Assembly (NCBI GenBank): GCA_020740775.1
Contig: JAHEWK010000023.1
Location: 1-64,000, forward strand
DNA: 64,000 nt
Direction: 5' to 3'
DNA from: Ilyonectria destructans
Lineage: Eukaryota > Ascomycota > Sordariomycetes > Hypocreales > Nectriaceae
Each line of letters begins with the position of its first letter. The first letter of the stretch is position 1. Below, one piece after another: positions 9,610 through 19,079 of this stretch. The position numbers were made by a program, and so were the translations under genes. The notes under the pieces were generated by a model. That model ran no database searches, was not told the DNA's origin, and was given only the letters and a program-made list of their open reading frames with translations.

Positions 9610-9936
9610 TTTTTTTTTTTTTTTTTTTTTTTCATGCGTTAAAATCTTAGTCAATTCTTCGTAATCGTGGAAGAAGCAATTCTGTTCAACAGCTAGCTAC
9701 CTTGATTGATCAATTCCGCTGTGCAAGTATCCACTTGGCAGGGATCAAGGCACTTAACTCAAGTTGCTTTACGACGATCGGCGATATGTTCTTACGTTTT
9801 GGCCAATCCTTTGTACTCATGGAAAAAGCAAATCTGTTCACCATCTACGTTAATTGATCAATTCAATTGTGCGAGTATCCACATCGGCAGGGATAGTCGC
9901 TCTTAGCTGAAAATGTTGGATGGTGATCGGCGATGC
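9610..9936. repeat. T23 run followed by a ~150-bp imperfect direct repeat
   Basis: A run of 23 T (9610-9632) is followed by two diverged copies of about 150 bp, roughly 9636-9787 and 9788-9936. Both contain an AAGCAA...CTGTTCA block, TTGATCAATTC, GTATCCAC, GGCAGGGAT and end near GATCGGCGAT. The T run may be the poly-A tail of a minus-strand retroposon, but no element was recognised. A CT microsatellite at about 10086-10111 lies just before the next gene. Confidence 0.6.
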
Positions 9937-10184
9937 CACATCCTCTCTGCGCAACGAAATACAGTATCTTTACCAAGTGGTATCAATCTTCGCATTGTAT
10001 ATACTATATCATTTAATCGATTATAAATATCAGATGTGTTTCTCCTTTGTTCTGTACATTTGCATGCCAATCTTACAAGCTTATCTTACAATTGCTCTCT
10101 CTCTCTCTCTCTCCCTTACACACAGAGTCGTAATCCTAACTGCTCTCCCATTTTTTATCGAAACATTTGCCAGTTCAATATATC

Positions 10185-11711
10185 ATGTCTTCATCAACTT
10201 CTACCTCAAATTCTACCTCAACTTCCACTCTTAGCGGTCATCCCCCTCCGCGCATGCCTTATGACTCTCAGAAAAACCTTGGTAGTGATATGACCATGTC
10301 CTTTTTTGGTCAGCTGGATACCCCAACGCGGTTTCCTACATCAGATGAACAACTTATAAAGAGCCTTAATGTTGAAGCTCTTGGCAGAGTTTTTCTTCCA
10401 CCCCCTCCCTATATGACACTGCCTGAATATTCTGTGCTGCGTCCTGAAGGGTACCGATCCCCTGATCCACTACCGATCCACTTTAGTCTCAACCTCTCTG
10501 TCTATAACCAGCAGATTGTTGATTCGGAGTGGCAGAATCAGTGGTTCCATTTCACTGGCAAAGTACACCCCTACGCACTGGAGTGGGTGCTACGGGAGCC
10601 TGCTGTTTTCAGCGATGAAGATGGTGACGGCGAAGTGTACAAGGTTCCAGTTGTTCTCATACGCGACTTTGGATACCAAGCGTAAGCAGACTTATCATTT
10701 CCCCTTAGCTCGAGTTCGACTATCGCGCTTGCCACTAATGTAGCTATCAGCATTGACCCACGAACTCTTTGCAATGGTGAGGGCTTTCCACTTATCCAAC
10801 CGATTGTTTCTTTGACCGGGCAGGTTCTCGGGACAGGTCAAACCCACTTGATCAAGGACTCTGTCCCGCTGTTGGATGATGCGCAGCTGAGATGCTGTGC
10901 ATTTATCCAGTGCTGTACCTACATCACGCCGGGTCAGCCATCAAAGAGCCCTTTCAAAGGCTTCCACCCCTTTCAAGTTTTTATTCTCTTTCCTATTCGC
11001 GCTTTGCCATTCTCTCTCCTCTGCAAGAAGATGGCAGATAGGAAAGATACACAGTTTGTTCCAGGTGTTCCCTTCAACTGCGTCGGCAAGATTGTTGGCC
11101 TGCTTGACCATAGTCTTATGGTAGCCGCCCCTACAGTTGATGAGAAGGACTATGTTTTCATTGTCGTTCCCGACTCTTGGACATTTCCGGACAAGAGCAC
11201 GCCACCTGCACCTGCCGCTAACACAGTCCCCCCCTCTAAAACCGAACCTGGCCCATCCCAAGCTGGCGGATTCGCAGCAGCGAGGTCTATGTTCAAGTCT
11301 CCCTCAAAGAAATCTTCACAGGTGCAACAGTCACGGTCACAATCCCCACAATCGCCGCAGGGAGGTCCATCCCAACAACCCGTTACTTCATCTCAGAACA
11401 AAAGGCCCGCAATCTCCGCATCTCCATCGTCTCAGTCAAGTTCGAACAACCCCGCCCCCAAGAGACTCAGGGGGTCTACTGTAACTACCGCAACATCTCC
11501 AATGATTGCAGGGTCGCCGGTCTCCCCTTTAACATCCGTAGACTCTGATGAAAATGATAACCATGAAGAAGGTGAAGCCAAGGAAAACGAGGACTCTCGA
11601 TCACCACCTAACATATCTGCCACACTCCGATCCTCCGTTCGTCCTAATATGAGGTCATCAACTACCGAACCAGGTGGCAAGAACAAGAAGCATCCGACAA
11701 AGAGACTTTAA
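10185..11711 (+). CDS. unassigned two-exon gene with a Ser/Pro-rich C-terminal tail
   Basis: Proposed exons are 10185-10681 and 10751-11711, giving 485 residues. The 69-nt intron starts GTAAGC, has CTAAT near its end and a CAG acceptor; splicing keeps a continuous frame through residues typical of a folded domain. Start: ATG 10185, before a Ser/Thr-rich leader. Residues about 50-330 look globular (hydrophobic stretches, FHFTGKVHPYALEW, GKIVGLLDHSLM). Residues about 350-485 are Ser/Pro/Gln-rich with basic patches (KKHPTKRL at the end) and one acidic stretch, suggesting a disordered, possibly nuclear tail. I do not recognise the family. An OB-fold nucleic-acid-binding domain is conceivable but unproven. 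It lies between transposons and may be transposon-associated. Confidence 0.6.
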
Positions 11712-11914
11712 GTAGCCTAGTATAGTGATAGTGTGTGGTATTTTGGGCTGTTGTATTGGGTTCGGAAAACTTACAGATTGATATGTGGGGGAAATAAGGG
11801 TGCGGTTTCAACACCAGTGCGACTGATAAAAGTCTAATGGTCTCAACACCAGGACATCTTGGCATGCCAGCTTCTTATACTCAAATTGACAATTTTCCCT
11901 CTTTGGTATTGCGA
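11712..11914. other. short intergenic spacer, nothing recognised
   Basis: About 200 bp between the stop of the two-exon gene and the MITE target-site duplication. It probably holds the 3' untranslated region of that gene. Confidence 0.5.
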
Positions 11915-11923
11915 CTGATTGAT

Positions 11924-12455
11924 GAGTACGCTTCGGCGTCCCGTGTAGAAACTTAGGCTCCCCGTGTAACTAACTAGATAAGGACTAACGCAGCGCTAAA
12001 AACGCCATACGACGACAGGTACAGCATTTAAGCCGTAAATATCACCAGTCTAGATGTATCTTTGTCCTTTCCTATTCTGGCATTCTGCCATGTCGTAAGT
12101 ATCTTACCTACCTACGCGCGCACTGTAATTCAGCTACAGGCAGCGACCTTCTAGCACAGCGACCGGGACCTTCTAGTACAGCAACTGGAACCTTCCAGCG
12201 CAGCAATCAGGACCTTCCAGCGCAGCAATTGAGACTATTTAGCACAGCGACCTTCTAGTATAGCAACCTTCTAAGTAGCAGAAGCCTCTGGCTGCAGTAG
12301 CCTGAATAAGGTAGGTCTCTATAAGAGTGCTGGTACTTGTTATTTTCCGCAATATCTCTATTGAGTAGGCGGTCAATTGATAAGATAAGACCATTCCTAT
12401 TGTGGTTAGACACACGGGGTGCCTAAGTTTTCGCACGGGACGCCGAAGCGTACTC
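11924..12455. mobile_element. MULE-type MITE with ~45-bp TIRs and a 9-bp TSD
   Basis: A 532-bp element. Both ends begin GAGTACGCTTCGGCGTCC when read inward; the first 22 bp of the TIRs match perfectly, and similarity extends to about 45 bp with a few mismatches (shared CTTAGGC and CCCCGTGT blocks). It is flanked by the perfect 9-bp direct repeat CTGATTGAT (11915-11923 and 12456-12464). Long TIRs with 9-bp TSDs are the hallmark of Mutator-like elements. It has no coding capacity, so it depends on a transposase elsewhere. Its termini differ from those of the autonomous MULE at 46737-50040, so that element is not its obvious partner. Confidence 0.88.
12138..12270. repeat. short tandem subrepeats inside the MITE
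   Basis: Five to six degenerate ~24-bp units built on the words CAGCGACC/CAGCAAYY and ACCTTCYAG occupy the MITE core. Such internal repeats are common in MULE-derived MITEs and could be transposase-binding or merely expanded sequence. Confidence 0.7.
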
Positions 12456-12464
12456 CTGATTGAT

Positions 12465-13057
12465 CTCTGCTAGTCTCAGTCCCCTGATCCTTGTCTCAAT
12501 TATTCACCCCCACCCTATTGGCTAGGTCTCTTAGTTCCGCATTAAGCTCTTCAAATCGTACCACTCAAAATGGTGCCTGCTTCGCAAAGCCTGCTGTATA
12601 CGTCTTATTGGCTACACAAAATAAAGGTAACACACACACGCCCTATTGGCCAAGTCTATTCATCCACCCACCCAGAGCCGACCACTTAAAACCGCGCCCT
12701 CTTCTCAACACGTGCAACAACCCAACAAGCTTTGTACCGAAAGGCTACTCAGCGCAAGGGAGCCGCCAACTTGCCCACCACGCCCAGCTTCCAACTTCCA
12801 ACTTCCCCCGGCGGACGTGCGCCTTCCCCTGTTTCGAATAATGAGGGTTTGGTGCAAGATTGGCAAAAAGTTTCTGATTGGTCCAAAATTTTGTGTTGAC
12901 GGCCGCAAAACGTTCGGCAACTGGATGACGGCCCTTAAAAAGTGGGCCTTAGTTTTTACAGGTGGCAGCAACCCTGGTTTGTTTACTTTGGAGTTTTTCG
13001 CTTGACAGGATCTCCCTTTTGTTCGCAACGCTTCTTGATGTTTTGCAGAATTAAGCA
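12465..13057 (+). promoter_or_regulatory. upstream region of the Helitron gene with repeated CCAAT-type blocks
   Basis: No gene is seen. Two diverged copies of a block (starting near 12511 and 12641) share CCCTATTGGCYA, GTCT and a CCACTYAAAA segment; a third TTATTGGCTA lies near 12606. These are inverted CCAAT boxes in a pyrimidine-rich setting, as in fungal promoters. The block precedes the ATG at 13058 of the Helitron-type gene. The Helitron 5' terminus must lie here or further upstream but could not be placed. Confidence 0.4.
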
Positions 13058-13131
13058 ATGAATCCTAAGCCTGCTCCTCAAACGCTTCAGGATGACATAA
13101 TTTCCCTCGTCTGTGCGCGCTGTGGCGAGGA

Positions 13132-15941
13132 CAGTGTTGCTAATAGTATGGCAATAAAGTAGTATATTGCAATATACCCCATATGATATGGACTTTCTCA
13201 TATTTTAACAATATAATATGAAGATTTTGATATTGTGACAATACAATATGAGGATGTCCATATTGGCAATATATTATTATATTGGGTTGTCAATCCTGGG
13301 GCGAATTCGCCTCTTGACGGTAGCCAGACAGGCCTTACCCTATACCAGCCACAGCGATACTTGGCTTTTATTGGCTGGCATTCACTTCGACACACGTCTT
13401 TGTTGACAGTCATTCCTAACACGCGACCACGCGTTTCTTCCACGCGCTAGGGAAGGCATAGCCGGTACGGACGACGTTGGGCTGGGCATCCCGGTGGTTG
13501 CCTGTCAATATTTGCCATCGCCACCACTGTCCATTTTCTTTATCACCGTCGAGCCTACCGACTAACCGTACCGCCATGCCTCAACAACGTCTCCCTTTTG
13601 TCCAATGGTCGCAACGAAGAGAGTCGTCAATTTCAGTCAACGGGTCGGAGTTTTCCAGCCAGCAGTTGGATGACCTAGACCAGAGCCAAACACCCAAATG
13701 CCAATCATCTCGACCTCGCACAGCCTCCACAACCTCCTCCACCAAACCCAGAACGTCATGGGTCTTCTCTCATATGCCAGACGAGGAGATGGAGACGAGA
13801 TACTACAATCCGCGGACCGGAAAAGAAGAGTGGCGTTGCAAACATTGTGACAGAGCATATGCCTGTTCTGGGGGTACTGCGGCTCCTGCAAAACATCTTA
13901 CGGGCCCTCCTCCTGACGGCCACGGCCTACCAAAAGGAGCCCTGCGAACAGCTAAAGTGACAACGATACGAACGATTCTCGAACAAGCTCGTGCTGCAGC
14001 AGAAGAAAATCCCCGCAAACGCCGTCGGCTCAACGATCAATCCGGAGATTCGATCGACCCTGACCAGCTTGAAGTGTTGTACGTGAGGTTTATTACGGCC
14101 TGCTCTCTCCCATTTCGGCTTGTGGAATGCCCAGAGTTCCGGGCACTCTTAGCCTACATCAATGACGATATCGATACTTGGCTTCCAGATACGCACGAGA
14201 CCATTAGGAAATGGATTATGCGGCAGTATGAAGACCAGAAGGAGAAGGTCAAGCAGCGCATACAGTCGGCGAAGTTAAGAATTCACATCAGCTGCGACCT
14301 TTGGACTTCTCCTAACTCTTTGGCCATCTTGGGCGTAGTCGGCTACTATGTCACGGAAGACGGCCAGCTGGAACACTATGTTTTGGCGTTGAAAGACATC
14401 GACAGTGAGCACGATGGTTCTTACCTCGCTGCGGCCATTTTGGAAGTGGTTGACGAATGGGGCTTTGCTTCAAAACTCGGATATTTCGTGATGGACAATG
14501 CTGGCAATAACGACACAATGATGAGATCCCTTTCGCTTGGTCAGTACAACTCACCGTTTCTACTGACTGGTTCTAAGATCCCACAGGCCTCCTTCGCCGA
14601 TATGACATCCGATACGATCCCAAAGTTCACCGACTCCGCTGCCAAGGTCATATCATCAATCTCGCCGCCAAAGCTTTCCTCTTTGTTACCGACAATGAGA
14701 AGCTCGAATGCGGCGATCCAGGTCTGTATAATGTGACACTAAAGCATATTGAAGCGTGGCGGAAGAAGGGACCTCTTGGCAAGCTTCACAACTTCGTCGT
14801 TTACATCCAACGGAGTGTTCAGCGCAGCCAAAAGTTTCTTGCTATCAGCCATAACCGTAAGCTTGCGCGAGACAACGACACAAGATGGAGCTCGTGGTAT
14901 ACCATATTGAGAGCGGCCTTGAATCTTAGAGACGCAATTAACGGCTATTTCAGCAAATGGATGGAAGCAGATTGCGCTGGAGACGAGCTCTCTTCGGAGG
15001 ACTGGACCATCTTGGAGAAGATCAAGTCCTTCTTAGAGAAGCTGAAGATAACGACCAAGGCTCTCGAGTCATCGTTTGCAACACTCGACAATGTCCTCCT
15101 GGCTATGGACTTCGTATTGGCACAATTCGAAGCCGGCAAGGAGGCAAATATCGACGATCCGGTGATGGCACCGATATATAACTCTGGCTGGGCGAAGCTG
15201 GACAAGTATTATCGCCTTACTGATAAATCACCTGCCTACGTTGCAGCTATCATGCTCCACCCTTCGCATAAATGGCACTATATACAGGAGAACTGGAAAA
15301 AGGAGTGGGTTGAGTCGTCAAAGAAGTTGATGGAGACGCTGTGGAACGACTATAAACCCGTGGAACCACCTCTTCCTCTCTGCGAAGTCCCGTCGACGAC
15401 CACGAACGAGTTCTTGAACTGGCGGAACAAGCACCTGCAGCCGTCACTCATCACGGGCGAATACGAGCGTTATTGCAAGTCTGAACGGGTTTATGGTTTT
15501 ACGAGCGCCCTTGCATGGTGGCTAGAGGAGACGCAGCAGAAAACCTACCCGAGCCTGAGCAAGATGGCCGTGGATATATTGTCAATTCCTGCAATGTCTG
15601 CGGAGCCTGAACGACTCTTCTCTGGGACAAAGATAACGATTACAGACCGTCGAAATCGACTTGGGAGTGATGTAATCGAAGCATTGGAGTGCCTGAAGTC
15701 ATGGTTTGGGATACGAGATTTTCAAGGTGACAAGATTTTCGCTGAGGCAGTTGAATGATGAGGTCACGTGGAATATATTGGATGTATTGTCACACTGCCA
15801 ATATATTGGGTCTTGGCAATACAATACAATATGGGTCCTGTTCATATTGGGTAATACAATATCGCCTCTTGACAATACGATATTATTGCGAGGGGGTCCA
15901 TATTGCCAATATACGTATTGTTTATATTATTAGCAACACTG
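13132..15941 (+). mobile_element. hAT-1: complete hAT transposon with 8-bp TSD
   Basis: A 2810-bp element. The ends share the TIR CAGTGTTGCTAATA (14 bp perfect; left 13132-13145, right inverted at 15928-15941). It is flanked by the perfect 8-bp duplication GGCGAGGA (13124-13131 and 15942-15949), the TSD length of the hAT superfamily. Subterminal zones (about 13150-13290 and 15775-15925) are packed with CAATATAT/ATATTG words in both orientations, probably transposase-binding sites. It is inserted in the 5' coding part of the Helitron gene and is therefore younger than that gene's arrival. Confidence 0.95.
13576..15758 (+). CDS. hAT-1 transposase
   Basis: Exons 13576-14539 and 14587-15758 encode about 711 residues. 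The 47-nt intron (GTCAGT...CCACAG) lies within the catalytic region; splicing restores the expected block RLRCQGHIINLAAKAFLF. A BED-type zinc finger (CKHC ... H) near residues 90-115 should bind DNA. The RNase-H-like core has SCDLWTSPN and FVMDNAGNNDT. The C-terminal hAT dimerisation domain is at about residues 640-700 (PSLSKMAVDILSIPAMSAEPERLF). ATG 13576 is preferred because it sits in a good context (ACCGCCATGCC) after a pyrimidine-rich leader. No disabling change is seen; with intact TIRs and TSD this element could be autonomous. Confidence 0.93.
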
Positions 15942-16668
15942 GGCGAGGAGAAGCCAGCGGGTGACTTTGTCAGCAAAGTGAAATCTGCTGGGAACACGAA
16001 GAACTGCCTGGATTGTCGTACTCAGAACAATTCTCATGTCAGCTGTGTCTCCCCATTCCGTGAAACGTTGAGTACTAACTAACTGAAGTACTCCAGATAT
16101 AGAGGCGCGATCACGACATTGAGGAGGCTCGCTGTCCGTCCTTCGTCAGCTGAGAGACGTGCCCCAAAGAGAACCGACGGTGATGCCGGCCTCTCGCCTC
16201 CGAACGAGAGATCCGGAACCCAGCCTACTTCGCCAGAGAGGCTACGGCAACTTCACACGGCGAGGAGGTTATTTGAAGAGCCGATTAGCCAGCCGCAGGT
16301 AGTGCTGGGGACGCCAATCCTACCAACCCAACAAAGCTTGCGCAACTTCCGGACTCTTGCTCCCTCACCGACCGTACGGCCAACGACCGATCAAATCGCG
16401 TCACATTCTGATCCATCTACTGTCCCAAGCAGCACAACTGATGCTGAGTACTCTTACTTAGCTTCTAGGTTCCATAAGGGCGGGAAAGACTCACAAGATG
16501 ATGCCTCCAAGGCTGAGGCGAAGGCAAGGCAGGTGGCTATACAGCGCGACCATCGTTCACGGCGCCGTGCGGGGGAGACTGTCTCCCTGACTCCCTCGAT
16601 ATCTCAACTGGGCGTCTCTGCAGTCCTGATGAGCCTGGAGAAGGTATCCCTGGCCGTGATCGTCGTCG

Positions 16669-17442
16669 TTGTGCAGGCTAACCACTGGATTAGCCGACGG
16701 TCATGGCGCACATCCAGAACGGGACGGGGTGAACGAATATAACCACTATCACCTCGACCGCCTCAGCCGGCCAGTCATCCAGGTCATGGCTAAGAACGTC
16801 GGCCCCGGCGCGGCTGCTGCGCCTGATGACAAGGCGGGCAACCTTGCGAAGCAGATCCCCATATGCATTGGCTCCCGTCTGATGCTGACGTCCAGCCTTT
16901 GGCAGCCAGTTGGCCTCTGCAACGGCGCTCGCGGCACAGTTTACGATATCGGCTGGGCACCTGGGGCCGACCCCATCCAAGACCCTCCCTGTGTTATCAT
17001 GATGGAGTTTGACAAATACAGCGGACCGGTATTCCTGACCACCGCTGATGGCAGGAAGATTGTGCCGATTCTCCCAGTGGAGAGGGACTTCCTCATCGGA
17101 GCCACTCTCTGCGCTCGCACCCAGTTTCCCCTGATCGTATGCTACGCAATTACCGTGCACAAGTCACAAAGCATCACCGAAGACATGATAGTTACAGATC
17201 TGTCCTGCCGGGACTTTCAGACTGGTTTAAGCTACGTGGCTGTCTCTCGCGTGAAAACGCTCGAGGGTCTGATGTCGGATGCACCATTTGATCGTAATCA
17301 CCTGGTCTACGGGTCTCCCCCGGATGGCATGAAGATGAAGATGAGGGATCAGGAGCTTAGGAAACGACAGGTGCTCACGCGGAATCCGTACATGTCACAT
17401 AATACCAAGAATGGCCATGGCAATGGATCAGTACGTAGATAA
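16669..17442 (+). pseudogene. Helitron PIF1-like helicase, C-terminal part
   Basis: The frame contains the final third of a PIF1/RecD2-type helicase as found in fungal Helitrons. Motifs are CIGSRLMLTSSLW, LCNGARGTVYDI, the UvrD-like block YAITVHKSQSI near 17140 and SYVAVSRVKTLEGL near 17230, which is helicase motif VI and contributes the arginine finger. Walker A and B, the Rep domain and the central helicase are missing. It overlaps the N-terminal frame at 16669-16742, marking the internal deletion. A TAA at 17440-17442 ends it. Only a non-autonomous Helitron, or its remains, could be derived from this copy. Confidence 0.85.
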
Positions 17443-17468
17443 TGCAGTAGTAGTAATAGCTTCCCGGC

Positions 17469-17537
17469 CCGCGGACACACAGCCTTCGGCTGAGGCTACC
17501 CCATGCACCCCATCGCCGCTCCAATGTGCATGGGGTG
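17469..17537 (-). other. hairpins resembling a Helitron 3' terminus
   Basis: Two stem-loops lie together: CAGCC-TTC-GGCTG near 17481-17493 and a 10-bp perfect stem CCCCATGCAC / GTGCATGGGG at about 17500-17536. On the minus strand the first hairpin is followed by CGCGGG and TATTACTACTACTGC, which resembles the hairpin plus CGCGG plus TACTACTACTACT arrangement at 56579-56622. Helitrons end with a hairpin shortly before their 3' terminus. This could be the 3' end of the minus-strand Helitron relic to the right, but the exact end was not determined. Confidence 0.35.
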
Positions 17538-17539
17538 AC

Positions 17540-18110
17540 GTAGTATTTTAGGTTCCACATCGAATAGTAAACAAAGGGATTGTACAGGTACGTGGTTACA
17601 ATGAGGAAGAGGCCCACTGAATAATACTTACTCTCACCGGCAGAAATAGAATCGTCAGTGACGGTTTCGACAAGGTCCGAAGAAAATGAGGCACCGAACC
17701 AAGGCAGAAATCCCCTGAAGCGAGGCGCAGGTTCCGGCAGAGATGGGACGCCGAGGAAGAGAGTGAGCTCGTGGAAGGTGCAGGATGCCCAGGAAACGTA
17801 GGTCAGGGTGATTCCTTCTGCGGCAGTATCCTGTTGTGATACGAGAGAAAATTGACTACTGTCTCTGGGAGTAGAATAGAACTGGGAACCGGAGAGGGAG
17901 GACGTCGGCTGGCTGTCATTGATGACGCTCTCCTGGTTGTTGAGCAGTGATTGTGGCGTACAGATTCTTCGTGGCTCTTCAGGTGCGGCGTAAGTGGCAG
18001 TGAAATTAAGGCGTCTTCTGTGGCGGTGAAGCCAGTGGCGGTGCTAGTGTGGCGTCAGGGGTGGTGGTTCCCGAGGGGGGCGGAAGGAAGACAGGAGACC
18101 GGTCCCTACG
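17540..18110 (-). pseudogene. truncated minus-strand gene fragment (copy 1 of a duplicated segment)
   Basis: The minus strand carries an open stretch of about 150 codons (roughly 18000 to 17540) that reads like real protein: a Ser/Gln-rich start, then LTLFLGVPSLPEPAPRFRGF, an acidic stretch and a hydrophobic segment GLFLIVTTYLYNPFVYYSMW that could be membrane-spanning. A diverged copy with frame damage lies at 27597-28140 in the same orientation. Similarity ends at the codons for LIVTTYLY, so the fragment was probably duplicated or captured and then cut. I do not recognise the protein. A GTGAGAGTAAGT...CAG near 17637-17612 could be an intron. Confidence 0.5.
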
Positions 18111-18402
18111 GGCCCGCCATCGGACCTTTCGGAACAAGACTTTCCTATTGTGAAAAAATGGCCGTGATAGAATCGTGACTGGCCTCACGGGCATCGTGGT
18201 TAGAGGTGGCACATGCGAACGGAGCGATTGGACGATCGACCTGAGATGTTTCGGATGCAGCGCACGGACCCTTAGACTTTGCGGGGCACTTCTCGTCGCC
18301 TGGATCAGTTGCCTTTATTCAATATCGAAGAAGAATCATATCAATCCTGAGAACGTATCTATGAAACTGATCTCTCTGAGCTTGCAGTAGATACTCCTCT
18401 CT

Positions 18403-19076
18403 ATGGCGCCTATCGATTATTCAAAATGGGACAACATAGACACCGATTCCGAGCCAGAAAACGCGCAGCAGCAGCCGCCAGTGCTGAGGGGCAACCCACC
18501 AGCTGATATATCCATCCCACAGTCGACTCCGTCGCTGCTGACGGAGAGCAGGACGTACCAGGGCCCATCCACGCCGTTATCGTCCGGTGCGATATTGAGA
18601 AACGCACATTTTTGCCTTGGTCTGCTAAGATGATTTCTGAACATCATCCTGTTTTCTCGCAGGTGGTCCCTGACATCCCGAGACTGATTGGTGTTCCGCT
18701 CGTCATCCACCGGGAGGGTACTCAGTCCATGAACCGGGCTGACCTTGATAACCAAATTGCTACGTACCTCAACATTAACGCTGAGTCCGGTTTGGCGGCC
18801 CCGGAGTGGCGGTTACACGTCGGTACCGTCGTGGTAGCTCGTAAGGATAAGAAGCCGTTACTGCTGCACCATCTTGAGGGTGTGTGGATGTACTGTGACT
18901 ATATTCTGGACCTCTTCGGCGAGGGAGAAGGTGCGCTGAGATATCTGTACAATCGGCCGGCTTTCGAAAAGTGGTGGGCAGGTTACTGTGAGGAGCAGAA
19001 GCAGTTTCGGCCCGGTAAGGGCGGCGAGAAGGATCCGGATGACTGGCGGGCGGTAAGGTCGCCTTATGAAATGTAG
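18403..19076 (+). CDS. hypothetical protein, probably two exons or one frameshift
   Basis: The first part starts at ATG 18403 with the acidic leader MAPIDYSKWDNIDTDSE. The second part (about 18507-19076) is in another frame and ends in a conserved-looking acidic/aromatic tail (KWWAGYCEEQKQF ... SPYEM) after a compact domain (IPRLIGVPLVIHREG, WRLHVGTVVVARKDKKPLLL). The frames must be joined near 18481-18549: a GTGCTG donor at 18481 is available, but only a weak acceptor near 18548 keeps frame, so a true frameshift is equally possible. The leader resembles the start of fungal proteins often carrying MYND fingers, but no MYND finger is visible. Function is unknown. GC content and codon use are normal, unlike the degraded sequence to its right. 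Confidence 0.5.
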
Positions 19077-19079
19077 GAG

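Larger units (their letters stand above)
13058..16742 (+). pseudogene. Helitron helicase, N-terminal part, split by hAT-1
   Basis: Starts at ATG 13058 and runs 74 nt until hAT-1. Past the second TSD copy the same frame resumes at 15950. Joined across the insertion, it has a CxxC...CxxC pattern (CARCGEEK... CLDCRTQ) like the cysteine-rich start of fungal Helitron PIF1-like helicases. A perfect branch-point TACTAAC (16073-16079) suggests an intron ending near 16096. A Pro/Ser-rich linker frame follows (about 16098-16742) with a charged helix (KAEAKARQVAIQRDHRSRRR). The Rep and most helicase motifs are absent: the frame passes directly into a helicase C-terminus at about 16690, so the gene is an internal-deletion product. 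Confidence 0.7.

Noticed and set aside
9451..9691. Copia LTR ending at TCAACA (9691)
   Set aside because: It perfectly inverts TGTTGA, but the segment from 9636 is part of a local direct repeat whose second copy lies outside any LTR. The earlier CA end is preferred, with low confidence.
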